A stretch of 64,000 bases of DNA from Anaerolineae bacterium (GTDB lineage: Bacteria > Chloroflexota > Anaerolineae > Caldilineales > Caldilineaceae). Both the position numbers and the translations under genes were made by a program. The notes beneath the pieces are model-generated. The model saw nothing but the letters and a program-made list of their open reading frames with translations. It was not told where the DNA came from and ran no database searches. Within the stretch, counting starts at the first letter, position 1, and each line of letters opens with the position of its first letter. Below are positions 56,726 through 64,000 of this stretch, piece by piece. Location of the stretch: assembly GCA_030432295.1 (NCBI GenBank), contig JAUIHI010000018.1, positions 61,793 through 125,792 on the forward strand. The letters are read 5' to 3'.

Positions 56726-57616
56726 TTGCTGAATCGATTTGATGCTTTGGGTAGCTTTTTGTTCTCTGTTCGTGACCGGGTTGAAAATCTTTCGACCCGG
56801 CAACACCGCTTACTGTCATTGGTGCTTGTTCTGGCTATCGGCTTCGCCGATTTTTTGACTGGTTTTGAGCTGAGCTTTTCCCTCTTCTATCTGGCTCCGA
56901 TCTCTTTGGTCGCCTGGCATGCCGGGGGAAGCTCCGGTATTGTCATTTCGCTAATGAGTGCGCTGGTCTGGTTTGCCGCAGACATCGCCAGCGGTCACAC
57001 CTATTCGGCGCTGTGGATTTATCTGTGGAACACATTCATTCGGCTGGGCATATTTATTGCGGTGGCGATGATCCTTGCCCGTTTGAAGAACTCGCTGATC
57101 TTTGAGCAAACCCTCGCCCGCACGGATTTCTTAACCCAGGCAATCAACGCGCGCTACTTCTATGAATTGGCCGAGCAGGAAATCGTCCGTTCGAGAAGGT
57201 ACAGTCACCCGCTTACACTGGTCTATATCGATCTGGACAATTTCAAGCAGGTGAATGACCGGTTTGGCCATCTGGCTGGAGACCGGGTGTTGCAACAGGT
57301 GGTGCAGGTCTGCACAAGAAATCTGCGAGCAACGGACTGCGTTGCCCGTTTAGGCGGCGATGAATTTGTCATTCTGTTGCCAGAAACCGGCCCATCCGCA
57401 GCCCGCACAATTCTGCCCAGATTGGCGACCCATCTGCGCGATGAAATACGCAGAGACAATCCATTTGTCTCCTGTAGTATTGGGGTGGTCAGTTGTGAGG
57501 ATGAGATTCCCGAAGCGATTGATCTGGTGAAGTGGGCCGATCGCGCTATGTACACCGCAAAATCGGCGGGCAAAGATCGGATCGAATTCGTTACATTGGG
57601 ACTAACCACAGAATAG
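56726..57616 (+). CDS. Membrane-bound diguanylate cyclase (GGDEF)
   Basis: 296 residues from TTG 56726, five bases after AAAGGGG. The first 120 residues hold about four hydrophobic segments (LLSLVLVLAIGFADFL, SLFYLAPISLVAW, GIVISLMSALVWFAADI, FIRLGIFIAVAMIL). Then comes a complete GGDEF domain: RTDFLTQAINARYF, LVYIDLDNFKQVND and ARLGGDEFVILLP (about 210-222). It should make cyclic di-GMP from GTP. The RxxD inhibition site before GGDEF is not obvious (CVARLGGDEF). Confidence 0.92.
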   Translation: MLNRFDALGSFLFSVRDRVENLSTRQHRLLSLVLVLAIGFADFLTGFELSFSLFYLAPISLVAWHAGGSSGIVISLMSALVWFAADIASGHTYSALWIYLWNTFIRLGIFIAVAMILARLKNSLIFEQTLARTDFLTQAINARYFYELAEQEIVRSRRYSHPLTLVYIDLDNFKQVNDRFGHLAGDRVLQQVVQVCTRNLRATDCVARLGGDEFVILLPETGPSAARTILPRLATHLRDEIRRDNPFVSCSIGVVSCEDEIPEAIDLVKWADRAMYTAKSAGKDRIEFVTLGLTTE

Positions 57617-57641
57617 ACGCACCTTCGCAGGCAAGTGCCGG

Positions 57642-58307
57642 TTACCCAAACGCAAACCCATTCTGTTGCCGTAGGGGGGAGAAAGAGCGGCGATGCTCCG
57701 GGCAGGGGCCGTGGGCTGCGATGGCGGCCAGATGGCTGGCCGCGCCGTAGCCTTTGTGGCTGGCGAAACCGTAGCCGGGATAGCTGCGCTCCAGTTCCAC
57801 CAGCAGCCTGTCCCGGTGGACCTTCGCGAGAATGGAGGCCGCGGCGATGGAGACAATGCGCCGATCTCCCTTCGTAAAACTCTCCTGGGGAAGATTGACA
57901 CGGGCCAGCTGCACCCAATCCAGCAGCAGATAGTCCGGGCGGGCAGCCAGCCCCTCAATCGCGCGCTGCATAGCCAGCCGGGTGGCCGGGGCAATGCCCA
58001 TGGCGTCGATCTCCTGGGCGCTGGCCTCGCCCACAGCCCAGCCCGCCGCGGACTGATGGATGGCATCCACCATTTCCTCCCGCCGAGCCGGGGAGAGCAG
58101 TTTGCTGTCCCGCACATCGGCCCAGATGGCTGTCAATTCCGCACCTTTGGGCAACACCACCGCCCCCGCCACCACAGGCCCGGCCAGCGCACCCCGGCCA
58201 GCCTCATCCAGCCCGGCAATCGCCCCATAGCCTGCCAGCCAGAGCCGGGTTTCCTGATCCAAATCAGGGGGAGGAAATCGGGCGGATTTGGTCCGCGAAC
58301 TAGCCAT
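57642..58307 (-). CDS. rnhB: Ribonuclease HII
   Basis: 221 residues. IAGLDEAGRGALAGPVVAGA (about 30-49) is the RNase HII start with Asp and Glu of the metal site. RDSKLLSPARREEM, SIAAASILAKVHRD and GYGFASHKGYGAASH follow in order. It removes RNA from RNA-DNA hybrids and single ribonucleotides from DNA. Start ATG 58307 overlaps the 3' end of the polyphosphate glucokinase gene by eight bases, so the two are likely co-translated. Confidence 0.94.
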   Translation of the reverse strand: MASSRTKSARFPPPDLDQETRLWLAGYGAIAGLDEAGRGALAGPVVAGAVVLPKGAELTAIWADVRDSKLLSPARREEMVDAIHQSAAGWAVGEASAQEIDAMGIAPATRLAMQRAIEGLAARPDYLLLDWVQLARVNLPQESFTKGDRRIVSIAAASILAKVHRDRLLVELERSYPGYGFASHKGYGAASHLAAIAAHGPCPEHRRSFSPLRQQNGFAFG

Positions 58308-59097
58308 TTGCCTGTTCGCCCAGAATCACCCGATGATCAAATTCGCCGTCGTCCCCATTCTGGAAGATGGCGTGGGCCGCCATTGCACCACCGATGATGC
58401 CCGCTTCGTTGCGCATCTGGGCCACAGCCAGGGGTGCGCGGGTTTGGATGTGTTTGAAGAATTTTTCGCTCTTCTTGCTGATACCACCGCCAACAATAAA
58501 GAGATCTGGCGAAAGCAGAAACTCCAGCTTCTGAAAATACTGGTTGAGCCGTTTGCCCCACTTCTTCCAGCCCAGGTCTTCCCGCTGACGTGCGCTCTCC
58601 GCGGCCTGTTGCTCCGCGTCGCCGCCGTTCATCTCAATGTGGCCCAACTCCGTATTGGGTAGCAGGTGGCCGTCCACAAAGACGGCAGTACCGATGCCCG
58701 TGCCCAGGGTGAGCATAATAATCACCCCATTCTGGTCCCGGCCCGCGCCAAAGACCATTTCGGCAATGCCCGCGGCATCCGCGTCGTTGATGACTGTGAC
58801 CGGGCAGCCAGTGGTCTCTTCAAAGAGTGCTTTGGCGTCGGTCCCGATCCAGGAATCGTCCACATTGGCCGCGCTGTGGGCCACGCCGTTGCGAATAATG
58901 GCCGGGAAGGTACAGCCGACCGGTCCTTTCCACTCAAAATGGCGCACAACCTCGCCCACCACCTCTGCCACATCCGCGGGCTTTGCCCCTTCCGGCGTTT
59001 CCAGCCGAAAGCGCTCGGTGATCATCTCACCCGTCTCCGCGTCCACAATCGCGCCTTTGATTCCGCTTCCCCCGATGTCAATCCCCAGAACGTGCAT
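58300..59097 (-). CDS. ppgK: Polyphosphate glucokinase (ROK family)
   Basis: 265 residues. LGIDIGGSGIKGAIVD (phosphate 1 loop), INDADAAGIAEMVFG (catalytic Asp), LTLGTGIGTAVFVDG (phosphate 2) and LFIVGGGISKKSEKF (adenosine region) match the polyphosphate-dependent glucokinases. It lacks the Cys-rich zinc motif of ordinary ROK kinases. It phosphorylates glucose with polyphosphate, probably also with ATP. The residues ELGHIEMNGG lie where PpgK differs from other ROK members. Confidence 0.9.
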   Translation of the reverse strand: MHVLGIDIGGSGIKGAIVDAETGEMITERFRLETPEGAKPADVAEVVGEVVRHFEWKGPVGCTFPAIIRNGVAHSAANVDDSWIGTDAKALFEETTGCPVTVINDADAAGIAEMVFGAGRDQNGVIIMLTLGTGIGTAVFVDGHLLPNTELGHIEMNGGDAEQQAAESARQREDLGWKKWGKRLNQYFQKLEFLLSPDLFIVGGGISKKSEKFFKHIQTRAPLAVAQMRNEAGIIGGAMAAHAIFQNGDDGEFDHRVILGEQANG

Positions 59098-59133
59098 GAT
59101 TTCTCCTGTTGTTATCGATGACTGCTATGTCTG

Positions 59134-59418
59134 TTATTCTTCCACCTTCACGCCGCTCCAAAAAGCCACCCGGTCTTTGATCTGCGCTGCGGCTGGGCTG
59201 GGCGTGGGATAATACCAGGCAGCGTTTTCGTTGGTCTTGCCGTCTACCACAACGCTGTAATAGCTGGCGACGCCCTTCCAGGCGCAGGTGGTGTGGCGGC
59301 TGCTCTCCTGAAAATAGTCCCAGTTCACAGATGCATTGGGAAAATAGTGGTTGCCTTCTACCACAACCGTCTCGTCACTCTCGGCCAATACTGCGCCGTT
59401 CCACGTGGCCTTTGCCAT
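59134..59418 (-). CDS. DUF427-domain protein
   Basis: 94 residues from ATG 59418. AKATWNGAVLAESDETVVVE, GNHYFPNASVNWDYF and TTCAWKGVASYYSV, with a final AAWYYPTPSPAA, are the standard DUF427 blocks. The fold is a small beta-barrel; its function is not established. It lies between galK and ppgK on the same strand, with short gaps, so it probably belongs to that transcript. Confidence 0.9.
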   Translation of the reverse strand: MAKATWNGAVLAESDETVVVEGNHYFPNASVNWDYFQESSRHTTCAWKGVASYYSVVVDGKTNENAAWYYPTPSPAAAQIKDRVAFWSGVKVEE

Positions 59419-59437
59419 CACTGACTCCTTCTTCTGA

Positions 59438-60634
59438 TTAAGCCTCTGTCGCGGCTTCGAGCGGAAAGGTCCGCGCCCCGGCACTGGCGGGCGAAATGTA
59501 GACTTCGGGCCAGATGTTCATCGTTTTGGAATAGCGCTCGAAGATGGCGTCGCGCACGGCCCGCTCCTGGCCTTTGCTGACCAGGGCCACTGCACAGCCG
59601 CCAAAGCCCGCGCCGGTCAGCCGTGCGCCCAGACAGCCGGGGGCGCTGCGCATGGCGTCCACCATCGCGTCCAGCGCGTCGCTGCTCACTTTGTAGTCGT
59701 AGCGCAGACTCTCGTGACTGGCGTTCATCAGCCGTCCCACTTCGTCCAGATCGCCCCCGGCCAACGCCTGGACAGTCGCCGCCACCCGCTCGTTCTCGCC
59801 TACAACGTGGCGACAGCGCCGATAGACCACTTCCGAAAGCAGCCCCTTGTGTTCCTCCAATTGAGCGCTGGTCACATCGCGCAGGGCGGTGATGCCGGGC
59901 AGGACGGCCTGCAAAGCGGCCACCCCTTCCTCGCACTGGGCGCGGCGCTCGTTGTAGGCGCTGCTGGCCAGGGATCGGCTGGCCTTTGTGTTGCCGATAA
60001 CCAGCGACGCGCCAGCCGGGAAGGGAACCCGCTGGTATTCCAGAGAGCGGCAGTCGATGAGCAGCGCGTTGCCATCCTCGCCCAAAGTGCTGATGAACTG
60101 GTCCATAATGCCGCAGTTGACGCCCACAAAAACATTCTCCGCGTGCTGGGCCGCTTTGGCAATCTGGGGACCGGTCAGGGCGTCCAAGCTGTCCGCCGCG
60201 CTGAGCAGGGCCAGGGCGTTGGAAATCTCCAGCCCCGCCGAACTGCTCAGCCCGCTGCCCCGGGGAATATTGCCGCTCACCACCCCTTCCAGTCCCCGCA
60301 GTTGGACGCCAGTCTCCTCCAGCGCCCAGGCCACACCCATTGTATAGTTGGCCCAGAAGACTTCGTTGTCAAAGGCGAAGTCGTCCAGATCGAAGTCGGC
60401 CCAGGAGTCGAATTCGACAGCGTAGAGGCGCACCCGCCGGTCGGTGCGAGGACGGAAGACAACCCGCACGTCCTTGTCCAGGGCCACAGGCAGCACAAAG
60501 CCGTCGTTGTAGTCCGTGTGTTCGCCGATTAGATTGACCCGGCCTGGCGCAATCGCCACGTGGGTCGGTTCGCCGTCGAAGACTTTGGCAAATTCGGCGC
60601 AAATTTCTTCTGTGCGTTTGTCGAGGGGTTGCAT
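59438..60634 (-). CDS. galK: Galactokinase
   Basis: 398 residues, normal for GHMP galactokinases. [19 protein letters not shown] (about 29-47) is the galactokinase signature, [17 protein letters not shown] (about 121-137) the GHMP ATP loop, and [13 protein letters not shown] (about 344-356) motif 3. It makes galactose 1-phosphate from galactose and ATP. galT and galE are not adjacent. The downstream ppgK suggests a common theme of hexose phosphorylation. Confidence 0.95.
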   Translation of the reverse strand: MQPLDKRTEEICAEFAKVFDGEPTHVAIAPGRVNLIGEHTDYNDGFVLPVALDKDVRVVFRPRTDRRVRLYAVEFDSWADFDLDDFAFDNEVFWANYTMGVAWALEETGVQLRGLEGVVSGNIPRGSGLSSSAGLEISNALALLSAADSLDALTGPQIAKAAQHAENVFVGVNCGIMDQFISTLGEDGNALLIDCRSLEYQRVPFPAGASLVIGNTKASRSLASSAYNERRAQCEEGVAALQAVLPGITALRDVTSAQLEEHKGLLSEVVYRRCRHVVGENERVAATVQALAGGDLDEVGRLMNASHESLRYDYKVSSDALDAMVDAMRSAPGCLGARLTGAGFGGCAVALVSKGQERAVRDAIFERYSKTMNIWPEVYISPASAGARTFPLEAATEA

Positions 60635-60652
60635 AGGGTGGACCTGTTCTGT

Positions 60653-61441
60653 CTACAGTTGACTGGTTGAATGATTGATTGGCACAAGAATGGCGTAGAG
60701 ATTCAGGTTGCCCTCTTTGCCGTCGGCCCGGAAGGTGCGCTCCAGCGTCAGACCCGCGTCCGCGGCCAGCCGATGCAGTTCCGCCTCGTCCACCTGATGA
60801 ACGTAGCGGGTAGCGGACACGCCCTGCTTCCAGGGCAGCAGCGCGTCGCCGGGTTCGACATCCGCCTCGTCCAGCCCCACAGCAGACCAGTCGATCAGTC
60901 GCTTGCGGAAACGCTCGCTGGTCAAAAACTGCCAGAAGGAGAGAACGATTGGTCCTCTACACAGGCGGGCGAATTCCCGCACCACCGCCAGGCGCAGATC
61001 GTAGCCGGGCAGGTGTTGCAGGGTGGCGGTGCAGAGCAGCCGGTCGAAACGCTCGCCGCCCAGCCGGGCCGACCAGCTGGGGTCCGAGAGGTCTCCCTGC
61101 ACAAAACGGCAGTGGACATTTGCCAAATCGACTGTGGCAGATTCTGCCAGGGCAAGCAGCGCTGTGTTGCCGTCCACGCCCGTGTAGTCGCAGGCGATCC
61201 CCGCTTCGTCCAGCAGACGGGCAAAGCGCCCGTTGCCGCAGCCCACATCCAGAACCGATAGACCCGTAGACCTGCCAGGTTTCGGAAAACCTGGCAGGTC
61301 TTTCGTTTCGCCTCCGAAATAGGGTAAAATAGCAGCCAGCCCCGGCGTCGCCTGCTGCCGGGTAGCGTCGAAAGGCTCCGCCACCTGGGCATAGAAGTCT
61401 CGATTCAGTTCGAGCAGCCGCTGGCGGACCGGTTCGCGCAT
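60653..61441 (-). CDS. Class I SAM methyltransferase with palindrome-encoded insert
   Basis: 262 residues. The SAM core starts at SVLDVGCGNGRFARLL (about 62-77), continues YTGVDGNTALLALA (acidic post-I) and FDRLLCTATLQHLPG (motif IV region). The substrate is unknown; the tidy single-domain layout is like small-molecule methyltransferases. Residues about 47-60 (KDLPGFPKPGRSTG), immediately before motif I, are encoded by a perfect palindrome that belongs to a repeat family seen in intergenic DNA. The frame is intact across it. Confidence 0.8.
   Translation of the reverse strand: MREPVRQRLLELNRDFYAQVAEPFDATRQQATPGLAAILPYFGGETKDLPGFPKPGRSTGLSVLDVGCGNGRFARLLDEAGIACDYTGVDGNTALLALAESATVDLANVHCRFVQGDLSDPSWSARLGGERFDRLLCTATLQHLPGYDLRLAVVREFARLCRGPIVLSFWQFLTSERFRKRLIDWSAVGLDEADVEPGDALLPWKQGVSATRYVHQVDEAELHRLAADAGLTLERTFRADGKEGNLNLYAILVPINHSTSQL
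61268..61301. repeat. AGACCTGCCAG palindrome inside a coding sequence (methyltransferase gene)
   Basis: Perfect 15-bp stem AGACCTGCCAGGTTT / AAACCTGGCAGGTCT with loop CGGA. The related copy at 50634-50667 is intergenic and terminator-like. The insertion leaves the reading frame open. Confidence 0.85.
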
Positions 61442-61462
61442 AGAAAGACTCGGAGGTGGTAG

Positions 61463-62092
61463 ATGACAATTGGCGTGCGCACCCTATTTGAAACGCCCAG
61501 CAAGGCGCGTATGAGTGCTGATGAGTATATCGACTTTCCGTTGAGTGCGCATAAATCCGATCTCATCGAAGGAGTCTTTATGATGGCATCCCCAGCGTCC
61601 TATCGGCACGAAGTCGCACAAAGCTTTATAAGTGCACTATTAACACTCTTCGTTGACTTGCAAGCATTAGGGCAGGTATTGGGGGCAAATGCTGCCTTCA
61701 GACTCTCGGAAGAAAATGCCTTTCAGCCGGACATTTCATTCATCCGCGCGGATCGGGTGGATCTGGCCGAAGATGTCTATTTCCCCGGTCCACCGGACCT
61801 GGCGGTGGAGATCATCTCACCCAGCAGCCGCCAGTACGACGAAGTGGAGAAGCGCATCAACTACGGGCGCTATGGGGTGCGGGAATACTGGCTTATCGAT
61901 CCCATCTACGAGACGCTTCACTTCTTCAGCCAGGCCGAGGGCGAACTCTTGCCTATTCCCGCCGAGCAAGGCGTCTATCATTCCCGCCTGCTCAAAGGCT
62001 TCTATTTGCGCCCCGAATGGCTATTCCCCGGCGAAGGCAGCCCCCGCCCCTCTGTGCTGTCTGTGGCGCGTGAACTGGGCATACTCGAATGA
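61463..62092 (+). CDS. Uma2-family (DUF820) endonuclease-like protein
   Basis: 209 residues. The PD-(D/E)XK-type core of the family is visible: MSADEYIDFPLSAHKSDLIE with the first acidic residue, NAFQPDISFIRADR (Asp), PDLAVEIISPSSRQ (Glu-x-Ile) and INYGRYGVREYWLIDP. Uma2 proteins are abundant in Chloroflexota and Cyanobacteria, often in many copies, with unknown function. Its stop overlaps the start of the Elp3 gene (ATGA, 62089-62092). Confidence 0.92.
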   Translation: MTIGVRTLFETPSKARMSADEYIDFPLSAHKSDLIEGVFMMASPASYRHEVAQSFISALLTLFVDLQALGQVLGANAAFRLSEENAFQPDISFIRADRVDLAEDVYFPGPPDLAVEIISPSSRQYDEVEKRINYGRYGVREYWLIDPIYETLHFFSQAEGELLPIPAEQGVYHSRLLKGFYLRPEWLFPGEGSPRPSVLSVARELGILE

Positions 62093-63828
62093 AACGAATT
62101 CTTGCGCCGGAAGATGTGCCCGCCGAAGTCCACGAAATCGCCGAAGCCTGGCAGAAACGCGCCCGTTTTGAGCCTGCCCGCCACGCTGCCCCGCTCCACG
62201 CCATCTTCCAGGAAATTCCCCGTGTGCCCGCGCACGAATGGGATTCGGAGCGATCCCTGCGTTCTATTTTAGCGCGCTATCCGAAAGAGGGCAAAGGCTT
62301 CTACTCCAAAGCGAATCTGGTGGCGGGCTATCGTCATCTGATCGAGGAGGGCGACCTGGACCCGGACCCGCTGGTGATGGAGCGTATCCGCATGAAACCC
62401 ATGCGCACGGCCAGCGGCGTGGCCCCGGTGACAGTCCTCACCGCGCCCGCGGGCTGCCCGGCCCGTTGCATCTTCTGCCCGGACGACTGGCGGATGCCCA
62501 AAAGCTACATCTACGACGAGCCGGGCGCGATGCGGGCCGAGCGGGACGGCTTCGATCCTTTCCGGCAGACATACGGACGCATCCAATCCTTCGAGAATAT
62601 CGGCCACGACGCCAGCAAAGTCGAACTGCTGATTCTGGGCGGCACGTGGAGCGCCTATAGCCGGGACTATCGGGAGTGGTTTGTGCGCCGCTGCTACGAC
62701 GCGATGAACGCGGTGGGCGACCCGTCCTACACCGATGCCCCGTCGTTGGAAGCGGCCCAGCAGCACAACATCACCGCGGCCCACCGCAATGTGGGGCTGG
62801 TCATCGAAACCCGGCCCGATTGGGTGACGCCGGAGGAGATTCGCCATCTGCGCCGATTGGGTGTGACGAAAGTGCAGATCGGCGTGCAGAGTCTGGACGA
62901 CGACATTCTGGCCCTGAACAACCGGGGCCACGGGGTGGAGGCTGTGCGCCAGGCGTTGGGGCTGCTGCGCACAGCGGGCTTCAAACTCCATCTGCACTGG
63001 ATGCCCAACCTGCACGGCGCGACGCTGGGGAGCGACCGGGCCGACTTTGCCCGCTTCTTCAGCGACCCGGCCATCCGTCCCGATGAACTGAAAATCTACC
63101 CCTGTTCGCTCATCGCGGACACGGAACTCTACAATCTGTGGGAAAAGGGCGAATATCACCCCTATACAGAAGAGGAATTGGTCGATATTCTGGCCGACAT
63201 CAAACCGACGATTCCGGCCTACACCCGGGTCAACCGTCTCTTCCGGGACATCCCCGCCCATCACATCCAGGCCGGGGTCACAGCCAGCAACCTGCGCGAG
63301 ATTGTCCACGCCGAACTGGACCGTCGGGGTCAGCGCTGCGGCTGCATCCGCTGCCGGGAAGTGCGCCGCCAAACCGTGCGGGAAGAAGAACTGCGGCTGC
63401 TCGATACGGTCTATGAGACAGACCTGACCGTCGAGCACTTTCTGCATTTTGTCGTTGAAAAAGAGACTGGAGATTCGGGACTGGAGATTGGGCAGCCTCC
63501 TCAACTCCCAATCGCAGGGTTCTTGCGCTTGAGCCTGCCCAAAACAGACGACGCGGGCAGCCGGGCCTTTCTGGAGGAGATTCGGGGGAATGCGATGATT
63601 CGGGAGGTCCACGTCTATGGCCCGGCGTTGGCGCTGGGCAAGGACGAGCCGGGCGCGGCCCAGCACGTGGGCTTGGGCAGCCGTCTGCTGGCAGAAGCCC
63701 GGCGCATCAGTCGGGCCGCGGGCTTCGAGCGCATCAGCGTCATCGCGGCCACAGGAACCCGTGACTACTACGCCAATCGGGGCTTCAAACAGGGAGAGCT
63801 TTATATGACAGGCGGGACGACCCTATGA
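62089..63828 (+). CDS. Elp3-family radical SAM/acetyltransferase (tRNA U34 modification)
   Basis: 579 residues. An N-terminal region binds tRNA; the radical SAM cluster is CPARCIFCPDDW (about 124-135, CxxxCxxC). ILGGTWSAYSRDYREWFVRR and IETRPDWVTPEEIRHLRRLG follow, and zinc ligands are in HAELDRRGQRCGCIRCREV. A C-terminal GNAT domain (about 475-579) ends NRGFKQGELYMTGG. It carries out the first step of carboxymethyl modification of uridine 34. Residues about 458-472, between the zinc linker and the GNAT part, are read from a GGAGATTGGG-type repeat. Confidence 0.9.
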   Translation: MKRILAPEDVPAEVHEIAEAWQKRARFEPARHAAPLHAIFQEIPRVPAHEWDSERSLRSILARYPKEGKGFYSKANLVAGYRHLIEEGDLDPDPLVMERIRMKPMRTASGVAPVTVLTAPAGCPARCIFCPDDWRMPKSYIYDEPGAMRAERDGFDPFRQTYGRIQSFENIGHDASKVELLILGGTWSAYSRDYREWFVRRCYDAMNAVGDPSYTDAPSLEAAQQHNITAAHRNVGLVIETRPDWVTPEEIRHLRRLGVTKVQIGVQSLDDDILALNNRGHGVEAVRQALGLLRTAGFKLHLHWMPNLHGATLGSDRADFARFFSDPAIRPDELKIYPCSLIADTELYNLWEKGEYHPYTEEELVDILADIKPTIPAYTRVNRLFRDIPAHHIQAGVTASNLREIVHAELDRRGQRCGCIRCREVRRQTVREEELRLLDTVYETDLTVEHFLHFVVEKETGDSGLEIGQPPQLPIAGFLRLSLPKTDDAGSRAFLEEIRGNAMIREVHVYGPALALGKDEPGAAQHVGLGSRLLAEARRISRAAGFERISVIAATGTRDYYANRGFKQGELYMTGGTTL

Positions 63829-63840
63829 CACCCACACCCT

Positions 63841-63871
63841 CTCAAAAACCGAGTTTTTAAGACCGACTCAC
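63841..63871. repeat. Copy of the AAAAACCGAGTTTTT unit upstream of a transposase
   Basis: Matches 7844-7874 in reverse orientation at 30 of 31 bases. It lies 58 bases before the IS630-type start codon, where the left end of an insertion sequence might be expected. Confidence 0.6.
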
Positions 63872-63929
63872 TCCTGAGTAGAGTCGAGAAAGTTTTTAGA
63901 TTTCTGGTAGTTGATGGCATACTGAAGGA

Positions 63930-64000
63930 ATGCCAAAACAACTGAAGTATCAACTGAACGAAACCGAATTGAAGCAAATCGAGCAGGCGATCAAAAGCGC
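63930..64000 (+). mobile_element. Start of IS630-type transposase gene, cut by window end
   Basis: ATG 63930 follows AAGGA and opens MPKQLKYQLNETELKQIEQA, the look of the N-terminal helix-turn-helix lead of many IS630-family transposases. Only 23 codons are visible, so the family call rests on recollection of this lead sequence and the adjacent repeat. Confidence 0.5.

Overview
The window is GC-rich bacterial chromosome, densely coded on both strands, with 57 protein genes or gene fragments and no rRNA, tRNA or CRISPR array that I can see. The style suggests an uncultured Chloroflexota (Anaerolineae/Caldilineae-like) heterotroph. The hints are secreted lipoproteins with Thr/Pro linkers, a very large BTAD-AAA-TPR regulator, an LVIVD beta-propeller, a Uma2 protein, many sugar and peptide ABC genes and many short palindromic repeats in the gaps. 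This assignment is inference; no marker gene in the window settles it.

Layout. 1-3854 (+): acetyltransferase fragment, arginase-family protein, 2-hydroxyacid dehydrogenase and RNA 3'-phosphate cyclase. 4150-7756 (-): a two-gene apiose-type glycan locus (D-apionate lactonase-like protein and a DUF5060/DUF4038 GH140-like glycosidase), facing an extended SDR at 8001 (+). 8953-9690: SnoaL-like protein and, convergent to it, an SelW/Rdx-type gene with an in-frame TGA at the CxxU position, probably a selenoprotein. 9903-24868: secreted GH-A-like lipoprotein, HNH nuclease, YhhN, MOSC, acyl-CoA synthetase, an ECF sigma factor with a membrane partner, SDR plus GNAT, CBM9-like protein, TrmD, M23 peptidase, methyltransferase-like protein and a Crp-type regulator. 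24954-37163: thioredoxin-fold protein, PurH, LVIVD propeller, the BTAD regulator, MFS, M20 peptidase and AzlCD.

37235-45577 (-): a seven-gene run made of a complete peptide/nickel-type ABC transporter (binding protein, two permeases, two ATPases) followed by a small membrane protein and a PHP-domain hydrolase, the last stages joined by ATGA-type overlaps. 46262-56563: a probable glucuronide/sugar-acid locus with a sugar ABC binding protein, two permeases, a Gfo/Idh/MocA oxidoreductase, a UxuA-like dehydratase, an ALDH7-type dehydrogenase, a DapA-superfamily protein and a beta-glucuronidase. 56726-63828: diguanylate cyclase, RNase HII, polyphosphate glucokinase, DUF427, galactokinase, SAM methyltransferase, Uma2 and Elp3. 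An IS630-type transposase begins at 63930 and leaves the window.

The most noteworthy signals are the predicted selenoprotein at 9424-9690 with a fitting SECIS-like hairpin, and an unusually rich set of small palindromic or inverted-repeat elements. At least five families recur, with near-identical or equal-length copies. Palindromes also sit in frame inside two protein genes, at domain boundaries, in the manner of Rickettsia palindromic elements.
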